Shown here piece by piece: positions 8,290 to 14,739 of a stretch of DNA of 22,218 nucleotides. Position 1 is the stretch's first letter. Each line of letters begins with the position of its first letter. A model generated the notes under the pieces. It was not told the DNA's origin and ran no database searches. It saw only the letters and a list, made by a program, of their open reading frames with translations. The DNA lies in assembly GCF_042683125.1 (NCBI RefSeq), contig NZ_JBHUIY010000049.1, positions 1 to 22,218 on the forward strand, in the 5' to 3' direction. The DNA comes from Phaeospirillum tilakii. Lineage in GTDB: Bacteria > Pseudomonadota > Alphaproteobacteria > Rhodospirillales > Magnetospirillaceae. Position numbers and translations under genes: made by a program.

Positions 8290-9483
8290 TCACGCCGCCT
8301 TGGCGACAAAATTCTCGATCGCGGTTCCGATGGCGTCCCAGTAGCGTTCGCCACCATCCAGGGGATGGGCCAAGTAATCCTCGGTATAGGCCTGGAAACG
8401 CGATGCGTCGAATTCAAGCACCCGGCCAAGGTCGATCTGTCCCGGGTCGTCGATCCGATGCAAGGGGGAATTCAGCAGCGACGAACAGACGTCGTAGGAA
8501 TGGGCAAAGGAGGGGTTGCCTTCGTACAGATCAGAAGAAATAATGAACATCAGTGGCTTGCGACACATCACGGCAAACCCGATGCCCACGCTCAGATGTC
8601 CGAGGACCAGCTTGCTGGCGGCCACCTGATCAAGGGTGCCCCCCCGCTGGATCCGACGGTCGCCAAACACCCCCGGATGCAGACTGTAATCGGACTGGGG
8701 ATGCGCCGCGATCACCACCTCAAGCCCCAATTCACGCTCGATCCGATCGAACAGGGCGCGCAGCCCCCCATAATAGCGATTGGGCTCGATCGGGGTCTTG
8801 AGCGGAGCGAGCCGGAAATCGGGATGGAACGGCAGGTACTGATCAATGAACACCGCCTGACCGACCGCCTCGGGCAAGCTGTCCCGCCGGGCCAGGAACT
8901 GGTCGTAATCCCAGCTGTGGGTATGGATGGCCTGGGTCTGCGGCCCGATCAGGTTGTTGGGGATTTCACTGGCCCGAGCCGGATAGACCGCCAGCGCCGC
9001 CGGAGGAATCCCCAGCCACTTCGGCGGCAGGCGATGGACGAGCGAGTTGCGGAACGAGGCCTTTTTCAACCGGCTGCCGAATTCCCGCAATTTGCGCCGG
9101 AGCGGCAATTCCTCAAAGGCCCCGACCTCGCCGGGAACCAGCGTGGGCATGAAGATGGTGTAGGGTCGGCCGGCGGCGGCGATCATCCGCAACGACGGCA
9201 GGGTAATCTCCGACAGGCCATAGCTCTGGATCATCAGCATGATCATATCGGCCTGGGCGAAGGTCGCCGCCTCGGCCGTCAATTGCGACCAGGTGTCGAT
9301 GCGACGCACCTCCAGCCGCGGATCCTTGACCGGGTCGAGGTGATGGTAGCGGGCATTGGGATGACAAGCCCGCATCATGTCGAGCACCGTCACCTGATGC
9401 CCACGATCAAGCATTGCCTGCAAACCGAAGCGCTCGACGTTTCTCTGGTTGAGGGGCCATTTCATCAGGAACAGAAATCGCAT
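8290..9483 (-). CDS. GT-B-like polysaccharide biosynthesis protein
   Basis: The product has 397 residues if it starts at the ATG at 9483. ATG 9492 and TTG 9498 are in-frame alternatives, but 9483 has GGGGA about eight bases upstream and gives a typical start, MRFLFLMKWPLNQRNVERFG. That N-terminal strand followed by GLQAMLDRGHQVTVLDM is the nucleotide-fold opening common in glycosyltransferases. The C-terminal half contains VIAAHPQSDY near 255 and then ASKLVLGHLSVGIGFAVMCRK near 285-305, a pattern seen in GT-B and capsule-polysaccharide proteins, where an HP motif and a late Ser/Gly-rich helix contact the donor. No signal peptide or membrane helix is evident. It is the promoter-proximal gene of the minus-strand glycan group. 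The exact family is not recognised. Confidence 0.6.
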   Translation of the reverse strand: MRFLFLMKWPLNQRNVERFGLQAMLDRGHQVTVLDMMRACHPNARYHHLDPVKDPRLEVRRIDTWSQLTAEAATFAQADMIMLMIQSYGLSEITLPSLRMIAAAGRPYTIFMPTLVPGEVGAFEELPLRRKLREFGSRLKKASFRNSLVHRLPPKWLGIPPAALAVYPARASEIPNNLIGPQTQAIHTHSWDYDQFLARRDSLPEAVGQAVFIDQYLPFHPDFRLAPLKTPIEPNRYYGGLRALFDRIERELGLEVVIAAHPQSDYSLHPGVFGDRRIQRGGTLDQVAASKLVLGHLSVGIGFAVMCRKPLMFIISSDLYEGNPSFAHSYDVCSSLLNSPLHRIDDPGQIDLGRVLEFDASRFQAYTEDYLAHPLDGGERYWDAIGTAIENFVAKAA

Positions 9484-9504
9484 CTTCGGCATCCCCAAAC
9501 ACAG

Positions 9505-9521
9505 GCCGACTTCGAATCGGC
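9505..9521. promoter_or_regulatory. Small palindrome between promoter and start of the 8290-9483 gene
   Basis: GCCGAC-TTCGAA-TCGGC is a near-perfect 17-base palindrome that lies just downstream of the proposed -10 at 9524-9529. It could be an operator or the base of a leader hairpin; there is no second copy nearby to support a known regulator. Confidence 0.3.
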
Positions 9522-9523
9522 TT

Positions 9524-9553
9524 CAAATACGCAGAGGACCGGGATGATGTCAA
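9524..9553 (-). promoter_or_regulatory. Sigma70-like promoter for the minus-strand glycan genes
   Basis: TTGACA (9553-9548, full consensus match) is followed after 18 bases by TATTTG (9529-9524). Transcription would begin near 9517 and give a leader of about 35 bases to the ATG at 9483. Confidence 0.5.
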
Positions 9554-9638
9554 ACTTGCCTGCCCGTTGGAGCGCGTGCGGTCAGGCGGAACGACGCCGG
9601 ATCCGGGCAGAGCCGGAGAAACCCGGCCCGGAGCATTG

Positions 9639-9667
9639 TTGACCCGGCTGGACGGATCGACTAGCAT
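9639..9667 (+). promoter_or_regulatory. Sigma70-like promoter for the amidotransferase module
   Basis: TTGACC (9639-9644) and TAGCAT (9662-9667) are separated by 17 bases. The transcript would start near 9675 and carry an untranslated leader of about 365 bases before the gene at 10040. It diverges from the minus-strand promoter at 9524-9553. Confidence 0.45.
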
Positions 9668-10039
9668 TCGCGCGCTTCATCTTAAGGTGAGGAGTGGACA
9701 GGATTCCTGCCGATCGCGTCAGGAGACAGCAGGGCTCGGCCGCCCCCCCAGCGACACAGCACGTCGATCGCCGACAGGGATCGCGGAACCCGCCTTTATC
9801 CCGCATTGCCCCGGACCATCCCCGCCCGTGCCCGCCACAGTCCCCTTCCGACAGGACGCGTGAATGTCTTGCCGCAAGAGGCTGACCGGAGACGTGGCCG
9901 CGATGCCTTGGATCCGTCCGACCACCGAGAAAACGGGGCTCCGGATCGCTCCACCGGAATGAGCGCGGCCAAGAATAAAGAGAGAACGGCCCTCCGCCAG
10001 GCCGGTCACGTCAGGCGTATTCTTAAGAGGGGTTCCTAA
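9668..10039 (+). other. Long non-coding leader upstream of the amidotransferase gene
   Basis: No gene is supported in this stretch. The only notable short frame begins at ATG 9959, runs for 26 basic codons and ends with TAA at 10037-10039, directly abutting the ATG at 10040. It lacks a good ribosome binding site, so coding status is doubtful. The downstream gene has its own AGAGGGG (10025-10032 region) seven bases before its ATG. Confidence 0.4.
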
Positions 10040-11314
10040 ATGACCGACGCCCATCATCACCCGCATACCGTCGAGAAGGACGGCAAGGTCTATATGATCG
10101 ATCCCAACGACGGCCTTTTGGAAGTGCGTCATGGTCTGCCGCCAGAGGTCCGTTTCTGCAAACGCTGCGTCATTTCCAATCAGCGCGCCGCTCCCTCGGT
10201 GGTAACGGAAGACCGGGCACAGTCACGCAAATCGACGGTCGGATTTGGTGACGACGGCGTCTGTTTCGCCTGCCGGGCCGTGAAAGCCAAGCGGGAAGAA
10301 ATCGACTGGGAAGAACGCGAAAGAAAACTGATCACCCTTCTTGATAAATATCGTTCACGCAACGGCTCGTGGGACGTCCTCATTCCGGGATCTGGCGGTA
10401 AGGATTCTGTTTATGCCGCCCATATTCTCAAGAAAAAATATGGGATGAACCCGCTCACTGTGACGTGGGCTCCTCATATGTACACCGATGTCGGCTGGCG
10501 TAACTTCCAGAGCTGGATTCATAACGGTGGGTTCGACAACATCCTGTTCACGCCAAACGGTCGGGTCCATCGCAAACTGACCCGTCTTGCTTACGAAACC
10601 CTGCTCCACCCGTTCCAGCCCTTCGTGTTCGGACAGCGCAACTTCCCCGCCCGCGTCGCCATGGAGCGGGGCATTCCGCTGGTATTTTATGGCGAAAGCC
10701 CCGCTGAATACGGCACCGCTGAGCGAATGGATCTGCAATCCGTGCGTCCGCGCAAGCTTTATACCGGCAATCCCGACGGAGAACTTTACGTCAGCGGCCA
10801 CCCGATCGACGATTTGAGACGTCACGGCATCACCCGTGAGATGCTACGCCCCTATCTGCCGATCAGCGAGGACGATGCCGACAAAGCCGGCCTCGACATG
10901 CATTATCTGGGATGGTTCCTGAAATGGATTCCCCAGGAATGCTACTACTATTCCGTCGAAAACGTTGGCTTCGAAGCCAACGACCAGCGGACGGAAGGGA
11001 CCTATTCAAAGTACAACTCCATCGATGACAAGCTTGATGGATTCCATTACTGGACAGGATTCATCAAATTCGGCATCGGCCGTTGCACCCACGAGGCCTC
11101 CCAGGAAATCCGCCACGGCCACATCACCCGCGAAGAGGGGGTGGCCCTGGTCCACAAGTTCGATGGCGAGTTCCCGAACCGCTATTTCAAGGAGGTTCTC
11201 GCCTACATGGATATGGAAGAGGCGGAATTCCTGGAAATCGCCGACCGCTGGCGGTCGCCGCATTTGTGGAAGCAGACCAACGCGGGTTGGGTCCTGCGCC
11301 ATCAGGTTCGTTAG
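10040..11314 (+). CDS. N-acetyl sugar amidotransferase (PseA/WbuX/WbpG-type)
   Basis: The 424-residue enzyme is predicted to turn an N-acetyl group on a sugar into an acetamidino group, using ATP and ammonia from a HisH/HisF-like pair. An N-terminal metal-knuckle is formed by C40-x2-C43 (CKRCVIS) and C75-x2-C78 (CFAC). The PP-loop GSGGKDSVYAA at about 118-128 binds ATP. The later FGQRNFPARVAMERGIPLVFYGESPAEYG region is characteristic of the PseA, WbpG and WbuX family. The strong AGAGGGG site supports the ATG at 10040. The HisF-like gene follows 13 bases after the stop and HisH overlaps that. Base composition is clearly less GC-rich than the genes to the left, which suggests separate acquisition. 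The substrate is inferred: a nonulosonic acid made by the convergent operon is most likely. Confidence 0.9.
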   Translation: MTDAHHHPHTVEKDGKVYMIDPNDGLLEVRHGLPPEVRFCKRCVISNQRAAPSVVTEDRAQSRKSTVGFGDDGVCFACRAVKAKREEIDWEERERKLITLLDKYRSRNGSWDVLIPGSGGKDSVYAAHILKKKYGMNPLTVTWAPHMYTDVGWRNFQSWIHNGGFDNILFTPNGRVHRKLTRLAYETLLHPFQPFVFGQRNFPARVAMERGIPLVFYGESPAEYGTAERMDLQSVRPRKLYTGNPDGELYVSGHPIDDLRRHGITREMLRPYLPISEDDADKAGLDMHYLGWFLKWIPQECYYYSVENVGFEANDQRTEGTYSKYNSIDDKLDGFHYWTGFIKFGIGRCTHEASQEIRHGHITREEGVALVHKFDGEFPNRYFKEVLAYMDMEEAEFLEIADRWRSPHLWKQTNAGWVLRHQVR

Positions 11315-11327
11315 AGCACGACGCGCC

Positions 11328-12083
11328 ATGCTGCCCGTCCGCATCATCGCCCGCCTCGACATCAAGGGCGGCAATGTCGTCAAGGGGATCCGCATGGAAG
11401 GGCTGCGGGTCGTCGGCAAACCCGGCGACCTGGCCCGCGCCTATTATGACGATGGGATCGACGAGATCATCTTCATCGATACCGTTGCCTCGCTTTATGG
11501 GCGCGACAATATCGTCGGAGTGGTCGAACAGGCGGCGCGCGACGTTTTCGTCCCTCTGACCGCCGGGGGAGGCGTGCGGACGGTCGACGACATCAAATGT
11601 CTGCTCCGATCCGGGGCCGACAAGGTCGCGGTCAATACCGAAGCGATCAAGCGGCCGACCTTCTTGTCGGAAGCCGCCAACATCTTCGGTCAGCAATGCA
11701 TGGTCCTGTCGGTCCACGCCAAGCGTCACCCCGGCGGCTGGGAAGCCTTTACCGACAATGGGCGCGAGCCGACCGGCCGGGACGTCCTGGAGTGGGTGGC
11801 CGAGGCCGAAAGCCTGGGGGCCGGCGAAATTCTACTGACCTCGGTTGATCGCGACGGGGTCAAGCGGGGTTTCGACACCGATCTGATCGCGGCGGTTAGA
11901 CAAAAGGTCCGGGTGCCGGTAATCGCGTCGAGCGGCGCCGGATCGGCCGACCATGTCCTGGGCGCGCTGCGGTCCGGGGGGACCGACGCTGTCGCCTGCG
12001 CCTCGCTGTTCCATTACCGCCTTTGCCCGATCCCAAAGCTGAAGGAGCAGCTGGCTATGGCCGGTCTTGCGGTGCGCCGATGA
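11328..12083 (+). CDS. hisF: HisF-like amidotransferase partner (WbuZ-type) with Asp130 replaced by His
   Basis: The 251-residue TIM-barrel protein resembles the cyclase subunit of imidazole glycerol phosphate synthase. D11 (ARLDIKGGNVVKGI), LTAGGGVRTVDDI, TSVDRDGVKRGFD and PVIASSGAGSADH are all recognisable. At residue 130, normally the second catalytic Asp (VAIDAKR), the codon is CAC, giving SVHAKR. Histidine synthesis would need that Asp, so this copy is probably specialised for channelling ammonia from the HisH partner to the sugar amidotransferase just upstream, as in WbpG-HisH2-HisF2 of Pseudomonas aeruginosa O5 and PseA loci of Campylobacter. The start at 11328 gives the standard MLPVRIIARLDIKGG beginning. 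The stop overlaps the HisH start (ATGA). Confidence 0.9.
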   Translation: MLPVRIIARLDIKGGNVVKGIRMEGLRVVGKPGDLARAYYDDGIDEIIFIDTVASLYGRDNIVGVVEQAARDVFVPLTAGGGVRTVDDIKCLLRSGADKVAVNTEAIKRPTFLSEAANIFGQQCMVLSVHAKRHPGGWEAFTDNGREPTGRDVLEWVAEAESLGAGEILLTSVDRDGVKRGFDTDLIAAVRQKVRVPVIASSGAGSADHVLGALRSGGTDAVACASLFHYRLCPIPKLKEQLAMAGLAVRR

Positions 12084-12709
12084 GCACGGTGGTGGTTGAT
12101 TACGGACGGGGCAACCTGTTCAGCCTGTCCCAGGCGTTGCGTGTCCTGGGGGCTTCGCACGAGATCAGCTCCGATCCGACACGAATCGCCGCCGCCGAGC
12201 GAGTCGTCCTGCCGGGTGTCGGCGCCTTTGGTGACGGCATGGCCGCACTGACCGACGCGGGCTTGGTGGCACCATTGCGCGAGATCGCCCGGCGTGGAAC
12301 GCCGATGCTGGGCATCTGCCTGGGGATGCAACTCCTGGCCGGGCGCGGCCTGGAATTTGGCGATCACCTCGGCCTCGGGATCATTCCCGGAATCGTCGAG
12401 CGCCTGCCCGACCTGCCCGGCGACGACGCGATGCGCATCCCCAACGTCGGGTGGAGGGAAATCTCGCCGATGTCAGGCGGCACCGATCTGTTTGCCACCC
12501 TGCCGCCGAAACCGATGATGTATTTCGTTCATTCCTATGCGATGGCACCAACCGATCCGGCCTGCATCGCGGCGACCATCCCCTTCAACGGCCGTGACGT
12601 GTGCGTCTCGGTCCGGGTGGGGAATGTGGTCGGCTATCAGTTTCACCCTGAAAAAAGCGGCGCCCAGGGCCTGGAACTGATCCGGAACTTCCTGAGCATG
12701 ACAGCCTGA
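12080..12709 (+). CDS. hisH: HisH-like glutamine amidotransferase subunit (WbuY-type)
   Basis: The 209-residue class I glutaminase releases ammonia from glutamine. The opening VVVDYGRGNLFSLSQAL, the nucleophile C80 in GICLGMQLL, and the H189/E191 pair in YQFHPEKSG form the catalytic triad. IPNVGWREI and YFVHSYAM are family segments. It overlaps the HisF-like gene by four bases (ATGA), a coupling expected for two subunits of one complex. Its placement beside a sugar amidotransferase, with no other histidine genes around, indicates a role in sugar amidination and not in histidine synthesis. It ends 25 bases from the convergent CMP-sugar synthetase gene. Confidence 0.93.
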   Translation: MSTVVVDYGRGNLFSLSQALRVLGASHEISSDPTRIAAAERVVLPGVGAFGDGMAALTDAGLVAPLREIARRGTPMLGICLGMQLLAGRGLEFGDHLGLGIIPGIVERLPDLPGDDAMRIPNVGWREISPMSGGTDLFATLPPKPMMYFVHSYAMAPTDPACIAATIPFNGRDVCVSVRVGNVVGYQFHPEKSGAQGLELIRNFLSMTA

Positions 12710-12719
12710 CCATTCCATT

Positions 12720-12750
12720 GGCCGGCGGGGAGGATCAGCGGGGACCGGCC
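12720..12750. terminator. Weak inverted repeat at the convergent gene junction
   Basis: GGCCGG (12720-12725) and CCGGCC (12745-12750) flank a 19-base loop across the 25-base gap between the two convergent operons, with one arm inside the end of the CMP-sugar synthetase gene. There is no T-tract, so terminator function is only a guess. Confidence 0.25.
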
Positions 12751-13400
12751 GGCGAAGCCAGGATCCCTTCCGCCATCGCCCAATCCGCGGGCGTATCAAG
12801 GTCGAACCAGCGCGGATAGGACGTGACGTAAAACGCCGCGTCAGAATCGAAAAAACGCCCCTCGGCCAGGATCATCTCGACCGGCGTGATGTAAAGCGCC
12901 CCGTCCAGCACATAGGCGCGATCCTCGGCCGCCAAGCGCTCGCGCCGTCCGCCACGCTCCATGAACACCAAGCTGCCTTTGTCGGCAACCAGCCCGACCG
13001 ACACCAGCGAATGCCGACCGGACGCACGCCATTGCGCCACCGCCGCGTCGATCTGCACTGCCGTGCGAAACGGGCTGGTAACCTGCAGCAGCACCAGATG
13101 GGTAAAGACGTCACCGCGCGCAGCGCGCCAGCGCAGATAATCTGCGGCCATTTCGGCGCTGCCGGCCTGATCGCCGGCGAGGTGAGCCGGCCGGAGATAA
13201 TCCTCCGCCAGACCCGCGGCACGGGCCAAAGCGAGATAACGCGGGCTGTCGGTGGAGAACCCCAGGGCGTCAAGGCTGGACGCACCCCGCGCGGTTTCAA
13301 CCGCGCGGGCAATCAGGCTCTTGCCAGCCAGCGGCCGGGCATTCTTGTCGGGAATCCGCTTGGATCCGGCCCGGGCCGGCAGCAGGCCAAGCAATCTCAT
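12735..13400 (-). CDS. legF: CMP-nonulosonate cytidylyltransferase (LegF/NeuA-type)
   Basis: The 221-residue enzyme transfers CMP from CTP to the anomeric hydroxyl of a nonulosonic acid, giving the activated donor for glycosyltransferases. The N-terminal CTP motif LLPARAGSKRIPDKNARPL (residues 5-23) and GKSLIARAVE are diagnostic of the NeuA/PseF/LegF/KdsB group. QVTSPFRTAVQIDAAV near 105 and the ITPVEMI segment follow. The length is typical of the short bacterial form without an esterase domain. Its ATG overlaps the synthase stop (ATGA), which places it directly after the synthase as last gene of the operon. LegF is preferred to PseF or NeuA because the operon carries LegC/LegG/PtmE-like genes; the family alone cannot separate them. 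Confidence 0.9.
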   Translation of the reverse strand: MRLLGLLPARAGSKRIPDKNARPLAGKSLIARAVETARGASSLDALGFSTDSPRYLALARAAGLAEDYLRPAHLAGDQAGSAEMAADYLRWRAARGDVFTHLVLLQVTSPFRTAVQIDAAVAQWRASGRHSLVSVGLVADKGSLVFMERGGRRERLAAEDRAYVLDGALYITPVEMILAEGRFFDSDAAFYVTSYPRWFDLDTPADWAMAEGILASPAGPR

Positions 13401-14404
13401 GCCAGATCGTCGGGCGTAATCACCCGATCGGCCTCCAACGGGCGGGCGAGGCGACGGCCGATCACCCGATCGCGCTCCATCGGCGACACCCCCGTCCCTG
13501 GGCGCTTGAAGGTGATGTCAGTGGAGGTGAGTACATGGCCGGCCGGCAAATCGATGGCGGTGACGATGCTTTTGCGCGCCATCCGCCGCACCCCCTCCTC
13601 GGCGGCGGAAAACACCTTGCCCGCCCCCCCCAGGGCCTGCTCGACCTTGCGAACCGAGCTGACCAGCGCGCCCATTTCCTCGATGGTCGCCGAAGCCTTG
13701 TGGTCGGGGCCGGGCAAAGTGGGATCGGGGGTCACGTGCTTTTCCAACACGCAGGCCCCCAACGCCACCGCGGCGAGGCAGCATTCCACCCCCAGGCTGT
13801 GGTCGGAATAGCCCACGGGCAGACCAAAACGACGGGCCAGTTCCGGCAGAAGACGCAGATTGATGTCGGCATACGGCGCGGGATAATTGCTGACGCAATG
13901 CAGAATGGTGATGTCACGCAATCCCTTGGCGGTCAGCACCCCCAGCGCCTGATCGATCTCCTCGAACGTGCTCATCCCAGTGGAGAGCTGGACGGGACGC
14001 CGTCGCTCGGCGATGAACTCCAGCATGTCAAGGGTCAGCAACTCGCCTGAAGCAACCTTGAAATAAGGCAGGTCGATCGCCTCGTCGAGGAACCGTAGCG
14101 ATTCGACGTCAAAGGCGGTACAGGCATACGCGACCCCGGCCTCGGCACAGGCGGCAGCAAGCGCCAGATGGGCTTCCCGCGGAAACTGCACCGCCTTCGA
14201 CATCTCGATCGCCGACCGTTCGCCATCATTCCGTTTCTGGTAATCGGCCTTGAAGGCATCACGCGAATAGACCCGCTCGGGTGCCCCGAGCTGAAACTTG
14301 ACGCTGTCCACCCCGGTGGCGGCTAGGCGCCGGATCATCTCGAACGCGGTTTCCAGCGAACCGTTGTGATTGGGGCCGACCTCGGCGACGACATGAACCG
14401 CCAT
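13397..14404 (-). CDS. legI: N,N'-diacetyllegionaminate synthase (LegI/NeuB-type)
   Basis: The 335-residue synthase condenses a 2,4-diamino-2,4,6-trideoxy-mannose with phosphoenolpyruvate to form a nine-carbon acid. The opening VVAEVGPNHNGSLETAF, KFQLGAPE, YFKVASGELLTLDMLEFI, LSTGMSTFEEI, LHCVSNYPAPYADINLRLLP and GYSDHSLG are classic NeuB-family motifs. EKHVTPDPTLPGPDHKAS carries the metal and substrate residues. The C-terminal 55 residues form the SAF (antifreeze-like) domain. The ATG at 14404 is preceded by GAGGAG and lies four bases from the ACP stop. The product could be legionaminic or another nonulosonic acid; LegI is inferred from the company it keeps. Confidence 0.92.
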   Translation of the reverse strand: MAVHVVAEVGPNHNGSLETAFEMIRRLAATGVDSVKFQLGAPERVYSRDAFKADYQKRNDGERSAIEMSKAVQFPREAHLALAAACAEAGVAYACTAFDVESLRFLDEAIDLPYFKVASGELLTLDMLEFIAERRRPVQLSTGMSTFEEIDQALGVLTAKGLRDITILHCVSNYPAPYADINLRLLPELARRFGLPVGYSDHSLGVECCLAAVALGACVLEKHVTPDPTLPGPDHKASATIEEMGALVSSVRKVEQALGGAGKVFSAAEEGVRRMARKSIVTAIDLPAGHVLTSTDITFKRPGTGVSPMERDRVIGRRLARPLEADRVITPDDLA

Positions 14405-14408
14405 GGCG

Positions 14409-14657
14409 TCACTTCTCCTCGTTTTGATGACGTTCGACGAATGAGACCACCTTGCCGATTGTCTCGAAATCGTCTCCCAACAGTTGGGCGTCATCGATCT
14501 TCAGATGGAAGGATTTTTCGAGAAACAGAAGAAAATCGAGCATCTGGAACGAATCGAGCAGGCGACGAACCTTGAGCAGTTCGGGGTTGACCGGCCCATC
14601 GAGCGCGGCCGGATTGATCTCTGCGAAATAGTCGATGATCTGCTGATGAACAGACAC
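14409..14657 (-). CDS. Acyl carrier protein
   Basis: An 82-residue acidic protein starting from GTG at 14657, with AGGAG six bases upstream; longer in-frame starts run into the neighbouring ligase region and have no ribosome site. The 4'-phosphopantetheine site is S36 in LLDSFQMLDFLL, matching the DSx helix-II motif of ACPs. The end (FETIGKVVSFVERHQ) is the usual last helix. It lies 82 bases after the AMP-ligase and 4 bases before the synthase, so it belongs to the operon. The likely role is to carry an acyl or aminoacyl group loaded by the ligase, for use in N-acylation of the nonulosonic acid or its precursor. It is not the fatty-acid ACP: sequence and context differ. Confidence 0.85.
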   Translation of the reverse strand: MSVHQQIIDYFAEINPAALDGPVNPELLKVRRLLDSFQMLDFLLFLEKSFHLKIDDAQLLGDDFETIGKVVSFVERHQNEEK

Positions 14658-14739
14658 GCTCTGCTCCTGGGTCAGCCCGGCCCCGCGACGATCATCGCGC
14701 GAACCGGGTTGGAGGGATGGGTTCAACGAACGGACCACG

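Noticed and set aside
9806..10039. 77-codon plus-strand frame ending at the amidotransferase start
   Set aside because: It would begin at TTG with no ribosome site and has no recognisable domain; only the last 26 codons from ATG 9959 were kept as a weak observation.
11328..12709. HisF and HisH as histidine biosynthesis genes
   Set aside because: No other his genes are near, Asp130 is lost, and the pair is coupled to a sugar amidotransferase.
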